This document shows, piece by piece, positions 33,803 to 42,794 of a stretch of DNA of 64,000 nt. The notes under the pieces were generated by a model. It saw only the letters and a list, made by a program, of their open reading frames with translations. It did no database searches and had not been told where the DNA came from. The position numbers and the translations under genes were made by a program. Each line of letters opens with the position of its first letter. The stretch's first letter is position 1. The DNA is from Caldilineaceae bacterium (lineage in GTDB: Bacteria; Chloroflexota; Anaerolineae; Caldilineales; Caldilineaceae). The stretch covers positions 1 through 64,000 of the forward strand of contig JAPKMW010000002.1 in assembly GCA_026645575.1 (NCBI GenBank), written 5' to 3'.

Positions 33803-34654
33803 AGCTTCGGTATGGATGTATTGGACATCTGGATCAACCACAACTTTTTCTTTGTACAACTCCCCTGTCACCACGCCAGCCCCTAGGGGATGATAGTCAG
33901 GCGTCGTCTTCACAAAGAGTAACGGGTCTTGCCGATAGCGCGCCACGCCCAGCGCCAGTGCATCGCGCACGGCAAAGCAGCGGGTGACGGCATTCCCCAC
34001 GGCGCCCACCCGCATCCGTCCAACTTCCTCCAACTGCGCGCCGAGTTTGTTAAAATCGTTGCCGACAAAATCCGCATGGGAGCGATACATCCACGTCGGC
34101 AGCGGTTCGATCTGCCCATCGGCTTTGCGCAGCCAAGCGCGCTTTTCGATCCAAGCCCGATAGCGCACCTGGACAAGCTGTTCGATCACATGAAACCAGG
34201 TGCAACGCAGATACGGCACACCTAACAGCACAATCCGGGCATCCAGTTCATAAAGTTGCCAGAAGGGGCCATCAGCCGCCCAAGCGGAGGGGCCGTGTAC
34301 AGCAGTGATCGTTTCCGCTTGCGCTCCCAACGCCGCCACCGAATGCAACAAATGACAACTCCGCCGCGCGCCGGGCCGTGTCCGCACCGCCTCTGTAATT
34401 GCGCCCATCTCGGATCGATCCTGTTGCGGGTCGAAGATGGGATCATCGGCGCGCCCGTGGGCAAAGGTGAAGGTCGGGACAACCAGCGTCCCGGTGGCGC
34501 TTAGCACTTCGCCAAAAGCATCGACTACCGTCTCTGCCCCGCCTTGTACACGGCCCAGCGCGCTGAGTGAGCTATGGACAAAGACGATCTGACCGGCGCC
34601 CAGCCCCAGATGATGCAAGTCATGGACAATTTGCTCACGGCTAACAGTGTTCAT
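33791..34654 (-). CDS. AAC(3)-family N-acetyltransferase homologue
   Basis: About 287 residues of the aminoglycoside 3-N-acetyltransferase (antibiotic_NAT/YokD) fold. FVHSSLSALGRVQGGAETVV and GTLVVPTFTFAHG near residues 25-70 are diagnostic; RRSCHLLHSVAALG and VLLGVPYLRCTWFHVIEQ follow, the latter with the catalytic-type His. It transfers acetyl from CoA to an amine. In this sugar-catabolic setting the natural substrate is probably an amino sugar or cyclitol; drug resistance cannot be inferred. Two starts are possible: ATG 34654 (chosen, as relatives begin MNTVSREQ) or GTG 34690. The gene extends past the inverted repeat that covers its 3' end. Confidence 0.85.
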   Translation of the reverse strand: MNTVSREQIVHDLHHLGLGAGQIVFVHSSLSALGRVQGGAETVVDAFGEVLSATGTLVVPTFTFAHGRADDPIFDPQQDRSEMGAITEAVRTRPGARRSCHLLHSVAALGAQAETITAVHGPSAWAADGPFWQLYELDARIVLLGVPYLRCTWFHVIEQLVQVRYRAWIEKRAWLRKADGQIEPLPTWMYRSHADFVGNDFNKLGAQLEEVGRMRVGAVGNAVTRCFAVRDALALGVARYRQDPLLFVKTTPDYHPLGAGVVTGELYKEKVVVDPDVQYIHTEAPVP

Positions 34655-34699
34655 TGCGTTCCAGGTATAGATTGGCTGGCTTACTTTCACCGCTCTGGA

Positions 34700-35542
34700 C
34701 TAGCCTTTCACCGCGCCGCCAATCGCGGTGTAGAGCATATAGCGTTGGACAAAGAGAAAGAGGACAAAGGTGGGCAGCATGGCCATAGTGGCCGCAGCCA
34801 TCAGGTTGCCCCAATCCGATGAATATTGCTGCATAAACATCTGAATCCCCACCGGTATGGTCATCACGGCTTCGCTGCGCAGGAAGATATTGGCAATGAG
34901 ATATTCGTTATAGGTAAAGAGAAAGGCAAAGATGGTGACGGCGGTAAAGGCGGCGGCGCAAAGCGGCAACACCACATAGCGCAGAGCCTGTATGCGGGAG
35001 CAGCCGTCGAGCATTGCCGCTTCCTCTAAATCGCGCGGGATGGAATCGAAAAACGAACGAAACATCCAGGTGGCGAAGGGCAGTTGGAACGCTGCATAAA
35101 TCAGAATGACCGACCAATAGGTGTCCACCAACTGCAAGATGCGAAAGATGATAAAGAGTGGGATCAGCGCCAGGATAATCGGAAACATCTGCACCATCAG
35201 CAGCAGCCGCGCATAGCCGGCCGTCAGCACAATCCGATACCGGGACAGGGCATAGCCGGCCAACGACGCCCCCACAATCGTGAGCGCCGTGGCCGTGGCG
35301 GCCACCACCATGCTGTTGCGGAAGAAGCTCCAAAAGCTAGTGCGGAAGCTCAGATATTGGTAGTTCACCAACGATGGATGCGCCGGGAGCAGGCTGGTTT
35401 CGGTAAGGATCTGATCCGTGGTGCGCAGTGAGTTCAGCACCAGGGTGATGATCGGTGCATTGACCACCAGCACAACACCCAACATCCCTACAAACCAAAC
35501 CCAGCGTATAAAGCGCCAGCGGCGCGCCCTTTGTCGAGCCAT
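34700..35542 (-). CDS. Carbohydrate ABC transporter permease, MalG type
   Basis: A 280-residue inner-membrane permease with six helices. The cytoplasmic EAA loop that docks to the ATPase is DLEEAAMLDGCSRIQALRYVVLP. LPFATWMFRSFFDSIP just before it and the C-terminal VQRYMLYTAIGGAVKG are typical of the MalG/UgpE group. It pairs with the MalF-type permease 72 bases upstream and the binding protein beyond. The ATPase gene is absent from the window. The operon runs binding protein, MalF, MalG, then the acetyltransferase. Confidence 0.92.
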   Translation of the reverse strand: MARQRARRWRFIRWVWFVGMLGVVLVVNAPIITLVLNSLRTTDQILTETSLLPAHPSLVNYQYLSFRTSFWSFFRNSMVVAATATALTIVGASLAGYALSRYRIVLTAGYARLLLMVQMFPIILALIPLFIIFRILQLVDTYWSVILIYAAFQLPFATWMFRSFFDSIPRDLEEAAMLDGCSRIQALRYVVLPLCAAAFTAVTIFAFLFTYNEYLIANIFLRSEAVMTIPVGIQMFMQQYSSDWGNLMAAATMAMLPTFVLFLFVQRYMLYTAIGGAVKG

Positions 35543-35614
35543 CGCGTTCTCCTTAGAATCTATCCGAAAATTCGGTTGTAGCCCAGCGGGAACAGAGAAT
35601 TTTCAGATGAATAT

Positions 35615-36526
35615 TTACTCTGTCTGCCGTTGGCGGCGTAACAGCCCCAAGGCCAAGGCCAACAAAATCAGTAGCGTGATAAAAGCTGTTGCTGTCCCCA
35701 TGCCCACATCATTGCGGCGGAAGGTGTAGCGATGGGCCAGGATGATCAAGTTTTCGGTGGCATTGGATGGCCCGCCGCCGGTGAGCAAATAGGGTGTTTC
35801 AAAATCGTTCACCGACCAGATCGTCATAAGAATCCAGAGGACGACGGAGAGATTGAACAGGTGTGGCACGGTAATATACCGAAAGGATTGCCAGCGGCCG
35901 GCGCCATCGATCTCACTGGCCTCATAGATTTCTCGGTCGATGGTTTGCAAACCGGCCAACAGGGAAAGCATCATAAAGGGAAAACTGCGCCAGATTTTCA
36001 CGACAATCACCGAAAAGATCGCCAGCCGCTCGGTGCTCAGAAAATAAACTGGGGCAAACCCCAGGCCGGTAATAAGCATGTTGATCGGGCCGGTCTGGTC
36101 GCCAATCATCCACCGCCAGCTTACCATGGAGACGATCGACGGGATGATCCAGGGGACAAGCAGCGCCACGCGCAAAAACCCCCGGCCAGGAATGTCCTGG
36201 TTGAGGATGAGGGCAAAGGCAAAGCCTACCAGGTAGCTGCCAAAGACGCCGAACAAGGCAAAGACAAAGCTAAACCAGAGTGAATGGAGAAAGTCGGCTT
36301 GTTGAAAGAGGCGCACGTAGTTCTGGATCCCAATGAATTTGCCATTGACCAGCATGGTGCCATCGGTCAGACTGTAATTGACCGCAGTAAAAAAAGGGTA
36401 GAGATTGATCAACATGATCAAAAGCAGCGAGGGCAGCAATAGCCAATAGGGCAACAAATCCCACCGCACCCTCCGTTTACCCTGGACCTGCCTACCCACC
36501 GCAAGCGGCGCATGCTGAACGCTCAT
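35615..36526 (-). CDS. Carbohydrate ABC transporter permease, MalF type
   Basis: A 303-residue permease with six predicted helices. The first, after a basic N-terminus, is followed by a periplasmic loop containing YSLTDGTMLVNGKFIG. The EAA loop is EIYEASEIDGAGRWQSFRYITVP, and LLTGGGPSNATENL is the MalF/LacF-family loop before the last helices. It forms the translocation pore with the MalG-type protein. Downstream of the solute-binding gene and separated from it by a GTGACAAGG repeat array that may reduce transcription of the permease genes relative to the binding protein. Confidence 0.92.
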   Translation of the reverse strand: MSVQHAPLAVGRQVQGKRRVRWDLLPYWLLLPSLLLIMLINLYPFFTAVNYSLTDGTMLVNGKFIGIQNYVRLFQQADFLHSLWFSFVFALFGVFGSYLVGFAFALILNQDIPGRGFLRVALLVPWIIPSIVSMVSWRWMIGDQTGPINMLITGLGFAPVYFLSTERLAIFSVIVVKIWRSFPFMMLSLLAGLQTIDREIYEASEIDGAGRWQSFRYITVPHLFNLSVVLWILMTIWSVNDFETPYLLTGGGPSNATENLIILAHRYTFRRNDVGMGTATAFITLLILLALALGLLRRQRQTE

Positions 36527-36555
36527 ACGATTCTCCCTAAGACTCTAGCAAGAAG

Positions 36556-36640
36556 ATGACAGGATGACAAGATGACAGGCTGATAGATGATTATTGTGTA
36601 AGCAAGCCATGTCACCATGTCACCTTGTCACCTTGTCATC
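36556..36640. repeat. Inverted array of GTGACAAGG-type units (copy 4)
   Basis: GATGACAGGATGACAAGATG on the left (36556-36583 region) faces GTCACCATGTCACCTTGTC on the right (36610-36640). The right half abuts the TGA stop of the binding-protein gene. It lies within an operon, between binding protein and permease. Confidence 0.7.
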
Positions 36641-37990
36641 TCACTGCTTCATAATACCTTTGAGCGCGGCTTCCACCTTCTGGAGAGATTCATTGACATC
36701 CTTGCCCTGCAAGAGGTCGGTGATCAATGTGTTCATATAGCCTTCGCCTTCGACGGCGTTGAGTTCGGGCCAAATGCCCGGAGCGCGCTCACCGGCCGAC
36801 TTGCCGTTTGCCAACCATTCGGCATAGATCTTCTGCAAGTGCGGGCGATCCTGGAAGTGTTTGTTTTCCGAGAACGATTGGCGTGGCGTGAGTTGACCGC
36901 AGTTGCCTTCAAGCCAGAGCGCCTGATCCGCATCCACAAGCCATTTCATCAATTCTTTGGCCTGCTCCTGCGCCTTGGATTGGGCATAGACCATGCGGTT
37001 GTTGATCCAGGAGATCGTGCCTTTGTCGCCATGGGGGCCGGTGAGTGGGCTGGTGACCACAATCTTATCGGCTACGTCGGGCAGTGCATCGGGGACGCCT
37101 GGGTTGTTGATCTGGAAGACGGCGCCCCCTTGCCCATACGTTTTGGCGGCATCGTCGCCCGTAAAGCCGACGCTACCGGGATGGACAACCCCATCCTTGA
37201 CCAGGCTGGACATAAATTCCATCGCTTCCACATTGCGTTCATAGAAGACATCAATGGTGCGATCATCTTTGAACCAGCCGCCGCCATTGTCAAAAAGCCA
37301 GAGCCAGATGTCTTGCGCGCTGGTCTGTTTGCCCACCAGAATATACCCATATTGCGAGCCATCCGCCTTAGTGGTGGCCTTGGCCGCTTCCCTAAACTCA
37401 TCCCAGGTCGTGGGCAGGGCCACACCAGCGGCGTCCAGCAGATCCTGGCGCGCAAAAATAATGCGCACATCAATGGCCCACGGCAGGGCGATGTAGTGCC
37501 CATCCGAAGCCATGAGACGATCCACGGCGCCGGCAAAGAAGTCCTCTAGTTTGCCCGCGTTCTTCAGATCATCCACCACATCATCCACGATGGCAATCTG
37601 CCCCTGATTGTAGAAATCGGCGGCCTGATAGGCTGCGCCCGTGCTCAGATCGGGCGCTGTGCCAGAGCCAATCGCGGTCACAAAGGTCTCGTACCAGTTG
37701 GCCCAGGGGGTCGATTGGTAGGTGGCCTTGATTTCAGGGTGTTCACTGTTGAACTGGTCAATCAGCTTCTTGCCGGTGTCAATATATTCGGGGGGGCCCC
37801 AAACCATATCCCAATAATCAATCTCCACCGGCGCCCCCGCCGGCGCCGCGCCGCCAGACGCTTCCCCGCCACCGGTGGCAGGCGCCGCTGTGGGCGGCAC
37901 ACAAGCGCTCATCATCACCCCCATGCCGGTGAGCGCTACGCCTTTGAGAAACTGCCGTCTTGATGCACCATACGAGCTTACAGTTGACAT
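36641..37990 (-). CDS. Extracellular carbohydrate-binding lipoprotein (family 1 solute-binding protein)
   Basis: A 449-residue binding protein. The N-terminus has a twin-arginine-like SRRQFLKG and a lipobox MSAC, so it is probably a Tat-exported lipoprotein with Cys near residue 30. A Gly/Ala/Pro linker then precedes the mature domain (EIDYWDMVWGPPEY, QFNSEHPEIKATYQSTPW, ALPWAIDVRIIFAR), a family-1 sugar-binding fold. It delivers an oligo- or monosaccharide to the adjacent permeases. It is the first gene of its operon; a candidate promoter lies at 38047-38075. Confidence 0.9.
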   Translation of the reverse strand: MSTVSSYGASRRQFLKGVALTGMGVMMSACVPPTAAPATGGGEASGGAAPAGAPVEIDYWDMVWGPPEYIDTGKKLIDQFNSEHPEIKATYQSTPWANWYETFVTAIGSGTAPDLSTGAAYQAADFYNQGQIAIVDDVVDDLKNAGKLEDFFAGAVDRLMASDGHYIALPWAIDVRIIFARQDLLDAAGVALPTTWDEFREAAKATTKADGSQYGYILVGKQTSAQDIWLWLFDNGGGWFKDDRTIDVFYERNVEAMEFMSSLVKDGVVHPGSVGFTGDDAAKTYGQGGAVFQINNPGVPDALPDVADKIVVTSPLTGPHGDKGTISWINNRMVYAQSKAQEQAKELMKWLVDADQALWLEGNCGQLTPRQSFSENKHFQDRPHLQKIYAEWLANGKSAGERAPGIWPELNAVEGEGYMNTLITDLLQGKDVNESLQKVEAALKGIMKQ

Positions 37991-38040
37991 ACCCTTGGTC
38001 TCCTTTTTACTTTGTTGATATGCTCATTGTGGCAACATTG

Positions 38041-38075
38041 CTGTCCTATATATTTGTTGGGTACAGGACTGACAT
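38041..38075 (-). promoter_or_regulatory. Candidate promoter of the sugar-binding protein operon with half-operator
   Basis: On the minus strand ATGTCA (38070-38075) and TATATA (38047-38052) are 17 bases apart. TAGGACAG directly overlaps and follows the -10, resembling one half of the palindrome found at two other promoters (46718-46728 and 53218-53228). The symmetry is incomplete. Confidence 0.35.
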
Positions 38076-38104
38076 CAGCATTCCCTATGGATAAGGTTCA
38101 GCCT

Positions 38105-38839
38105 TTACGCATAGCGATTCGGCTGCGAGGTCAACCCCAACAGCCGTTGCAAGGTGGGGGTCCCCTGTTCAATGATGGCCGGCGCCACCAGATGGAGATG
38201 ATCCTGTTGGGGCTTCATAAAGGCGCGACAGAAGAAGCCTAAGAGCGCCACCCGGTTGTCGGTGGTCTGGTTGGCGCCACTGCCGTGCCAGATGCGGCCA
38301 TCAATAATCACAACATCCCCTTTTTTGCCGCGCAGTTGAACCATATCCGCGTAGGTAGCCCCTTCGCTTGGGCCGTATCCCCGCTTGTGGCTACCGGGGA
38401 TGACCCAAGTGGCGCCATTCTCTGGGGTAAAGTCGTCGAGGAGATAGATGCTGTTGGCACAGATGGCAAAGGCCGGCAGCGGGGTCGGCAGCTTGCTCAA
38501 CGGGTAATCAATATGCAGGGCGCCAGCCGGTGAGCCAGGGCCAATCAAGTTCACCGTAAAACTGCTGAGAATGCAATCGGCCCCCAGCAGCGTTTCGTGC
38601 ATCGCCAGCACCACCGGCAACTGAATCACCTCCGCAAAGAGCGGGTCTTTGTTCACCAGATTCCAGACCCGCTGTGACTTACCATCCAGGTAGCGCGCCG
38701 CGCCGGCGGCATGTTCCTGTGCGGCCAGTTCGATGGATCGGCGGCGTAGCGCTTCCGCCTGCGCCGATGATAAGATCCCTTCCAATACCACATATCCCTG
38801 TTCATCCAGGTGAGTCAACAATTCTGCGTGGGTAGCCAT
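38105..38839 (-). CDS. Phytanoyl-CoA dioxygenase (PhyH)-family Fe(II)/2-oxoglutarate oxygenase
   Basis: A 244-residue double-stranded beta-helix oxygenase. The iron ligands are His and Asp in GALHIDYPL and His in GRIWHGSGANQT, with the 2-oxoglutarate-binding Arg likely in NRVALLGFFCR. The opening LDEQGYVVLEGILS is standard for PhyH proteins. Bacterial members hydroxylate varied small molecules, from ectoine to polyketides. It precedes the pair of beta-propeller proteins, all facing the same way, and may act on the same compound. Confidence 0.87.
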   Translation of the reverse strand: MATHAELLTHLDEQGYVVLEGILSSAQAEALRRRSIELAAQEHAAGAARYLDGKSQRVWNLVNKDPLFAEVIQLPVVLAMHETLLGADCILSSFTVNLIGPGSPAGALHIDYPLSKLPTPLPAFAICANSIYLLDDFTPENGATWVIPGSHKRGYGPSEGATYADMVQLRGKKGDVVIIDGRIWHGSGANQTTDNRVALLGFFCRAFMKPQQDHLHLVAPAIIEQGTPTLQRLLGLTSQPNRYA

Positions 38840-38923
38840 TGAATCTCCTCTTGTGTACTCATCCTTACGTCAATTGCTCTGCCCTCAGGTGAGTGCTTGG
38901 GTTGTATCGTTGCTAACCAAAAT

Positions 38924-40324
38924 TTACCAAGTGTCGGTCGGTTCGGTGCCGATGTACAGTTGACAGGGAATGCGAATGGCGAATAACTCCGCCTCGCGCA
39001 TCATCACCTCGATCCGAATTGGTTTACCCACCAGCGCACTGAGATCCTCCTGCTCTTGCCAGCGTGGTTGGGCAAAAAGCTGATCGCCGCTGATCGGGAT
39101 CGCCTCGTCCAGCGTATAGCCGGGGATCGGCGCGCCGCTGTCGCCATCCAAGATCTGCACGCGGACGGCGGTGTGTTTGGTGGTGCGCAGATTAAGGCTC
39201 ACTTCACCGGACTGGGGAATGATCGTTTTGGTGCGCAGCAATCCATCCTTGCCCCAGGTTTTCATGGAGCAGAAGCCATCCAGCCGTAGGTCGTAGAGCA
39301 GGGGGCCAAAGGCGCCGCGCGTGTCAAGACCAGCCTGTTGCATGTCGGGGTAGGAGGCATGTTCGCCCCACGACGCATGGACCAGGAAGAGCAGCTTGTC
39401 ATCACGGGTCCGCATCATCTCCATGCCATAGACCTGGCCGCCGCCCAACAGGCCATAGTCGCGTGTCGGGATGAATGGCTCACGTAGGGTGCGATACCAG
39501 TTGAGACCGTTGTAACTGTAAGTCAGGTGGGTTTCCATGCGACCAGCCATCTTCACCCGGCGTTTCTCCTCAAAGAGATCGGTCTGAAACACGTGGAGTT
39601 GGCCGATAAAGAGATCCTCATAGGGGTCGGCGGGCATGGAGTAGAATTCCGTGCCCGGCAGGTCAAAGGCATCGGGTTGCAACACAGTCACTGCGGGGGT
39701 AAAGGCTTCCAGATCGCGGCTGGTGACAAGGGCGATGCGGCGATCCACATGGACAGGACGAGTGTGAATCTGGAAGAAGCCGCCACGTGCATTCCAGAGC
39801 CAGCCGCACCAAGTGTCGGCGCGTGTTGGCTGCCAGGGGCGCGTTTGCCCCAAATGGAAGTGGACGCCATCCTGGGAGAAGCCGGCAATGCTCTGGCGCA
39901 CCTGCCGGTTGGGGTGGTAGGTGGACATGAGATAGCCATGCTCGGCCAAGGGCGTCCCCCCCAACGAGTTGATGTAGATGGGCCAGAAGCGCTCGCCCCG
40001 TTCATCCACCACCACATTTTTGAAGCCCTGCCAGGCGGGTGTTGTCGCCACTTCGTAGAGCGGATCTTCCCAATGGTATGGGTCATCTGTTTCCAGGCGC
40101 AGGACAAAGGTGCCGGGGTCCGCTTCCGGTGGATAGACGGCGGCGTACATGACATACTTGCCGACCCGTTCATCCCAAAACAGGCTGGCATAGCCGCCAT
40201 AGCCCAGCACCTGGGGATGGAAATCTTGAAACACTTCCTTAACAAAGCGGGGCTTGTGCCAGACACGCTCCACACAAACCTGTTTTTCAATCAGCCAGTT
40301 GTCGAGAAAGAGGATCGTGTTCAT
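38924..40324 (-). CDS. Glycosidase-like five-bladed beta-propeller protein (copy 1)
   Basis: A 466-residue soluble protein opening MNTILFLDNWLIEKQ. YGGYASLFWDERVGKYVMY, GFSQDGVHF and TYSYNGLNWYRTLREPF are blade motifs of the GH32/GH43-like propellers that are common in planctomycete sugar clusters. A C-terminal beta-sandwich (about 360-460; VRVQILDGDSGAPIPGYTL) would be the accessory domain. No signal peptide, so it acts inside the cell. Catalytic acids cannot be assigned by eye. A close paralogue (long identical stretches, including the C-terminus) lies at 41361-42758. Its start overlaps the stop of the dehydrogenase gene by ATGA. Confidence 0.75.
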   Translation of the reverse strand: MNTILFLDNWLIEKQVCVERVWHKPRFVKEVFQDFHPQVLGYGGYASLFWDERVGKYVMYAAVYPPEADPGTFVLRLETDDPYHWEDPLYEVATTPAWQGFKNVVVDERGERFWPIYINSLGGTPLAEHGYLMSTYHPNRQVRQSIAGFSQDGVHFHLGQTRPWQPTRADTWCGWLWNARGGFFQIHTRPVHVDRRIALVTSRDLEAFTPAVTVLQPDAFDLPGTEFYSMPADPYEDLFIGQLHVFQTDLFEEKRRVKMAGRMETHLTYSYNGLNWYRTLREPFIPTRDYGLLGGGQVYGMEMMRTRDDKLLFLVHASWGEHASYPDMQQAGLDTRGAFGPLLYDLRLDGFCSMKTWGKDGLLRTKTIIPQSGEVSLNLRTTKHTAVRVQILDGDSGAPIPGYTLDEAIPISGDQLFAQPRWQEQEDLSALVGKPIRIEVMMREAELFAIRIPCQLYIGTEPTDTW

Positions 40325-41331
40325 TGGTTGCTCCAGTCAAAGACAACCCCGACCATCTGTTTATTGCCGTCGGCCAGGGCAGCCAGGGCCTGACCGATCT
40401 CCTGGGGTGGGAAAGTATGGGTGATCAGCTTACCCAATGGTAGGCGACCGCGCGCCGCCTGTTCGAGGACATAGGCATAGTTGCGCCGGCGGGTGGCAAG
40501 CCGTGGATTGGGATAGGCCACTTCATCAGGATCGCTGCCACAGCCGATGATCTGCAAGCGCTGGTAATGGAACTTGCTGGGATAGCTGTATAAGAGTTGA
40601 TGTAGATCCAGCCCCAATTCCGCGGGCGGCGGCTGGCGATAGATGCCCATGATCGCCAGGCGAGTATAATCACGCGCCAGTTCAACCGCCTGGCGAAAGC
40701 CATGCCAGGAACCGGAGGTTTCAAGGATCAGATCGGGGCCGGTCTCTCCCAGAAAGGCCGCCATTGCCGTCGCTGCGGTCGGCGTCCCTACTTGCACGAC
40801 GGCGCCTAGCCCCAAAGTCTGAGCAAAGGCAACCCGTTCCGCCGCGCTATCCAGGGCCAGCACCCGCGCCCCCATGAGATCGGCAACTAGCGCCGCGGAC
40901 GCGCCTACCAATCCCTGGCCGACAACCACAACGGTTTCGGCGGCGGCGTATTGCCCCAGATGCAGCGCGCTGATCGACCAGCTACAGAGATATGAGACAC
41001 TCGCCTCACGCAGGGGGAGCGGGCTGGGAACGCGATGTACGGCATCTTCAGGAACACAGGCATAGGCTTGATGCCCACAGTTCAACACTGCCACCGCATC
41101 GCCCGGCGCCACCCGGCGCACTCCTTCGCCCACAGTGTGAACAACCCCGCTCCCCATATAAAGCGCTTCGCCCCGTTGCTGACGGTTTTGATTCAGGTAT
41201 CCGCTGACATTGCTGCCAGGGCTAAGGGCCGTATAGGCTACCTGAACGACAACTTCGCCGGCGCCGGGGGTGGGCATTGGTTCTTCAACAACCTCGATCT
41301 GACGGTAACCGGTGACATAGTAGTGCTGCAT
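40321..41331 (-). CDS. Zinc-lacking medium-chain dehydrogenase/reductase
   Basis: A 336-residue MDR protein. The Rossmann motif is VVVVGQGLVGASAALVADLMGA with LALDSAAER after it. The usual catalytic Cys region is replaced by ALSPGSNVSGYL, and no four-Cys structural zinc lobe is present, so it belongs to the MDR members without catalytic zinc. Likely NAD(P)-dependent redox of a small alcohol or sugar. ATG 41331 is chosen because the protein then begins MQHYYVTGYRQIEVVEEP; the ribosome binding site is weak. It lies between two beta-propeller paralogues and overlaps the downstream one by ATGA. Confidence 0.8.
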   Translation of the reverse strand: MQHYYVTGYRQIEVVEEPMPTPGAGEVVVQVAYTALSPGSNVSGYLNQNRQQRGEALYMGSGVVHTVGEGVRRVAPGDAVAVLNCGHQAYACVPEDAVHRVPSPLPLREASVSYLCSWSISALHLGQYAAAETVVVVGQGLVGASAALVADLMGARVLALDSAAERVAFAQTLGLGAVVQVGTPTAATAMAAFLGETGPDLILETSGSWHGFRQAVELARDYTRLAIMGIYRQPPPAELGLDLHQLLYSYPSKFHYQRLQIIGCGSDPDEVAYPNPRLATRRRNYAYVLEQAARGRLPLGKLITHTFPPQEIGQALAALADGNKQMVGVVFDWSNQ

Positions 41332-41360
41332 GGTTGGTCTTTTCTGCTTGGCTTCGCTTG

Positions 41361-42758
41361 TTACAAAGCATCCGTTGGTTCGGTGCCGACATAGAGTTGG
41401 CAAGGGATGCGAATGGCAAACAATTCGGCTTCGCGCATCAGCACTTCAATACGGATTGGCTTGCCCACCAATGCGCTAAGATCCTGCTGCTCTTGCCACC
41501 TGGGTTTGGCAAAAAGATGATCGCCGCTGAGCGGAATCGCCTCCGCCAGCGTATACCCAGGCAACGGCTCACCGCTGTCGCCATCCAGGATTTGTACGCG
41601 CACCGCGGTGTGTTTGGTCGTGCGCACGTTGATGCTCAATTCGCCGCTTTGGGGGATGATCGTCTTGGTGCGCAGCAGTCCATCCTTGCCCCAGGTTTTG
41701 AGCGAGCAGAAGCCATCCAGGCGCAACTCGTGCATGGTCATGCCAAAGAAGCCGCGCGTATCCAGCCCCGCTTTTTGCATGTCGGGATACGCTGCATGTT
41801 CCCCTAACGAGGCAGAAGAAAAGATCAACAATTTGTTATCACGCGTGCGCAGCAGTTCCATACCGTAGATTTGGCCGCCGCCCAGCAAGCCATAGTCGCG
41901 CGTGGCGATCAAGGGTTGGCGCGCCGTGCGATACCAGTTGAGACCGTTGTAGCTGTAGGTTAGTTGCGTCTGCACCCGCCCCCCCATCTTGACCCGCCGC
42001 TCCTCGAAGCTGTCGGGGTTCATCAAGTGAACCATGCCGATATAGAGATCCTCATAGGGGATGACAGGCATGGAATAAAACTCGGTGCCGGGCAGGTCAA
42101 AGGCATCGGGTTGGAGCAACGTTTGGGGCGGCGTGAAGTGCTGCCAATCGGTCGTGGTGACGGTGGCAATGCGTCGGTCCACATGAACGGGGCGGGTGAT
42201 AATCTGGTAAAAGCCGGCGCGGGCATTCCAGATCCAGCCGCACCAGGTGTCGCTGCGCGAGTTTTGCCAGGGGCGGTCATAGGCAATCTGGTAGCGCATC
42301 CCATCGGGTGAAAAGCCAAAGACGCTGCTGCGCACCCGGCGATCGGGGTGATAGGTCGTCATTAAATAGCCCTGGTCGGCGTGGGGCGTCCCCTGCAAGG
42401 TGCGGTTATAAACGGCCCAAAAACGTTCACCCTTGTCATCGACGACCACATCCTGAAAGCCTTTCCAGGCTGGCGTCACGGCAACGTCATAGATAGGATT
42501 CGGCCACTGGTAAGGGTCATCCGTTTGCAGGCGGACGACAAAGGTGCCGGGGTCGGCCTCTGGCGGGTAGACAGCCACATACATCACATACTTGCCCAGG
42601 CGCTCGTCATAAAAGACCGTGTCATAGCCCGAATAACCCAGCACCTGCGGGTGAAAGTCGTCAAAGAGTTCTTTGACAAAGTGCGGCTGGTGCCAGACCC
42701 GCTCCAAGCAGACTTGCTTTTCGATCAGCCAGTTGTCGAGAAATAAGATGGTTTGCAT
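41361..42758 (-). CDS. Glycosidase-like five-bladed beta-propeller protein (copy 2)
   Basis: A 465-residue paralogue of 38924-40324: MQTILFLDNWLIEKQVCLER versus MNTILFLDNWLIEKQVCVER, identical RPVHVDRRIA, TYSYNGLNWYRT and KTWGKDGLLRTKTIIPQSGE segments. Differences cluster in loops of the propeller face (for example NRTLQGTPHADQG against NSLGGTPLAEHG), suggesting two related substrates. It precedes the dehydrogenase gene by 29 bases. Expressed with the DppBC transporter genes upstream, in the same direction. Confidence 0.75.
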   Translation of the reverse strand: MQTILFLDNWLIEKQVCLERVWHQPHFVKELFDDFHPQVLGYSGYDTVFYDERLGKYVMYVAVYPPEADPGTFVVRLQTDDPYQWPNPIYDVAVTPAWKGFQDVVVDDKGERFWAVYNRTLQGTPHADQGYLMTTYHPDRRVRSSVFGFSPDGMRYQIAYDRPWQNSRSDTWCGWIWNARAGFYQIITRPVHVDRRIATVTTTDWQHFTPPQTLLQPDAFDLPGTEFYSMPVIPYEDLYIGMVHLMNPDSFEERRVKMGGRVQTQLTYSYNGLNWYRTARQPLIATRDYGLLGGGQIYGMELLRTRDNKLLIFSSASLGEHAAYPDMQKAGLDTRGFFGMTMHELRLDGFCSLKTWGKDGLLRTKTIIPQSGELSINVRTTKHTAVRVQILDGDSGEPLPGYTLAEAIPLSGDHLFAKPRWQEQQDLSALVGKPIRIEVLMREAELFAIRIPCQLYVGTEPTDAL

Positions 42759-42794
42759 AGATGCGTGATGGTATCGGTTGAGTGATGGTATGGA

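Noticed and set aside
33791..34654. Aminoglycoside resistance gene
   Set aside because: The family match is to the AAC(3)/YokD fold only; the catabolic context gives no reason to infer drug resistance.
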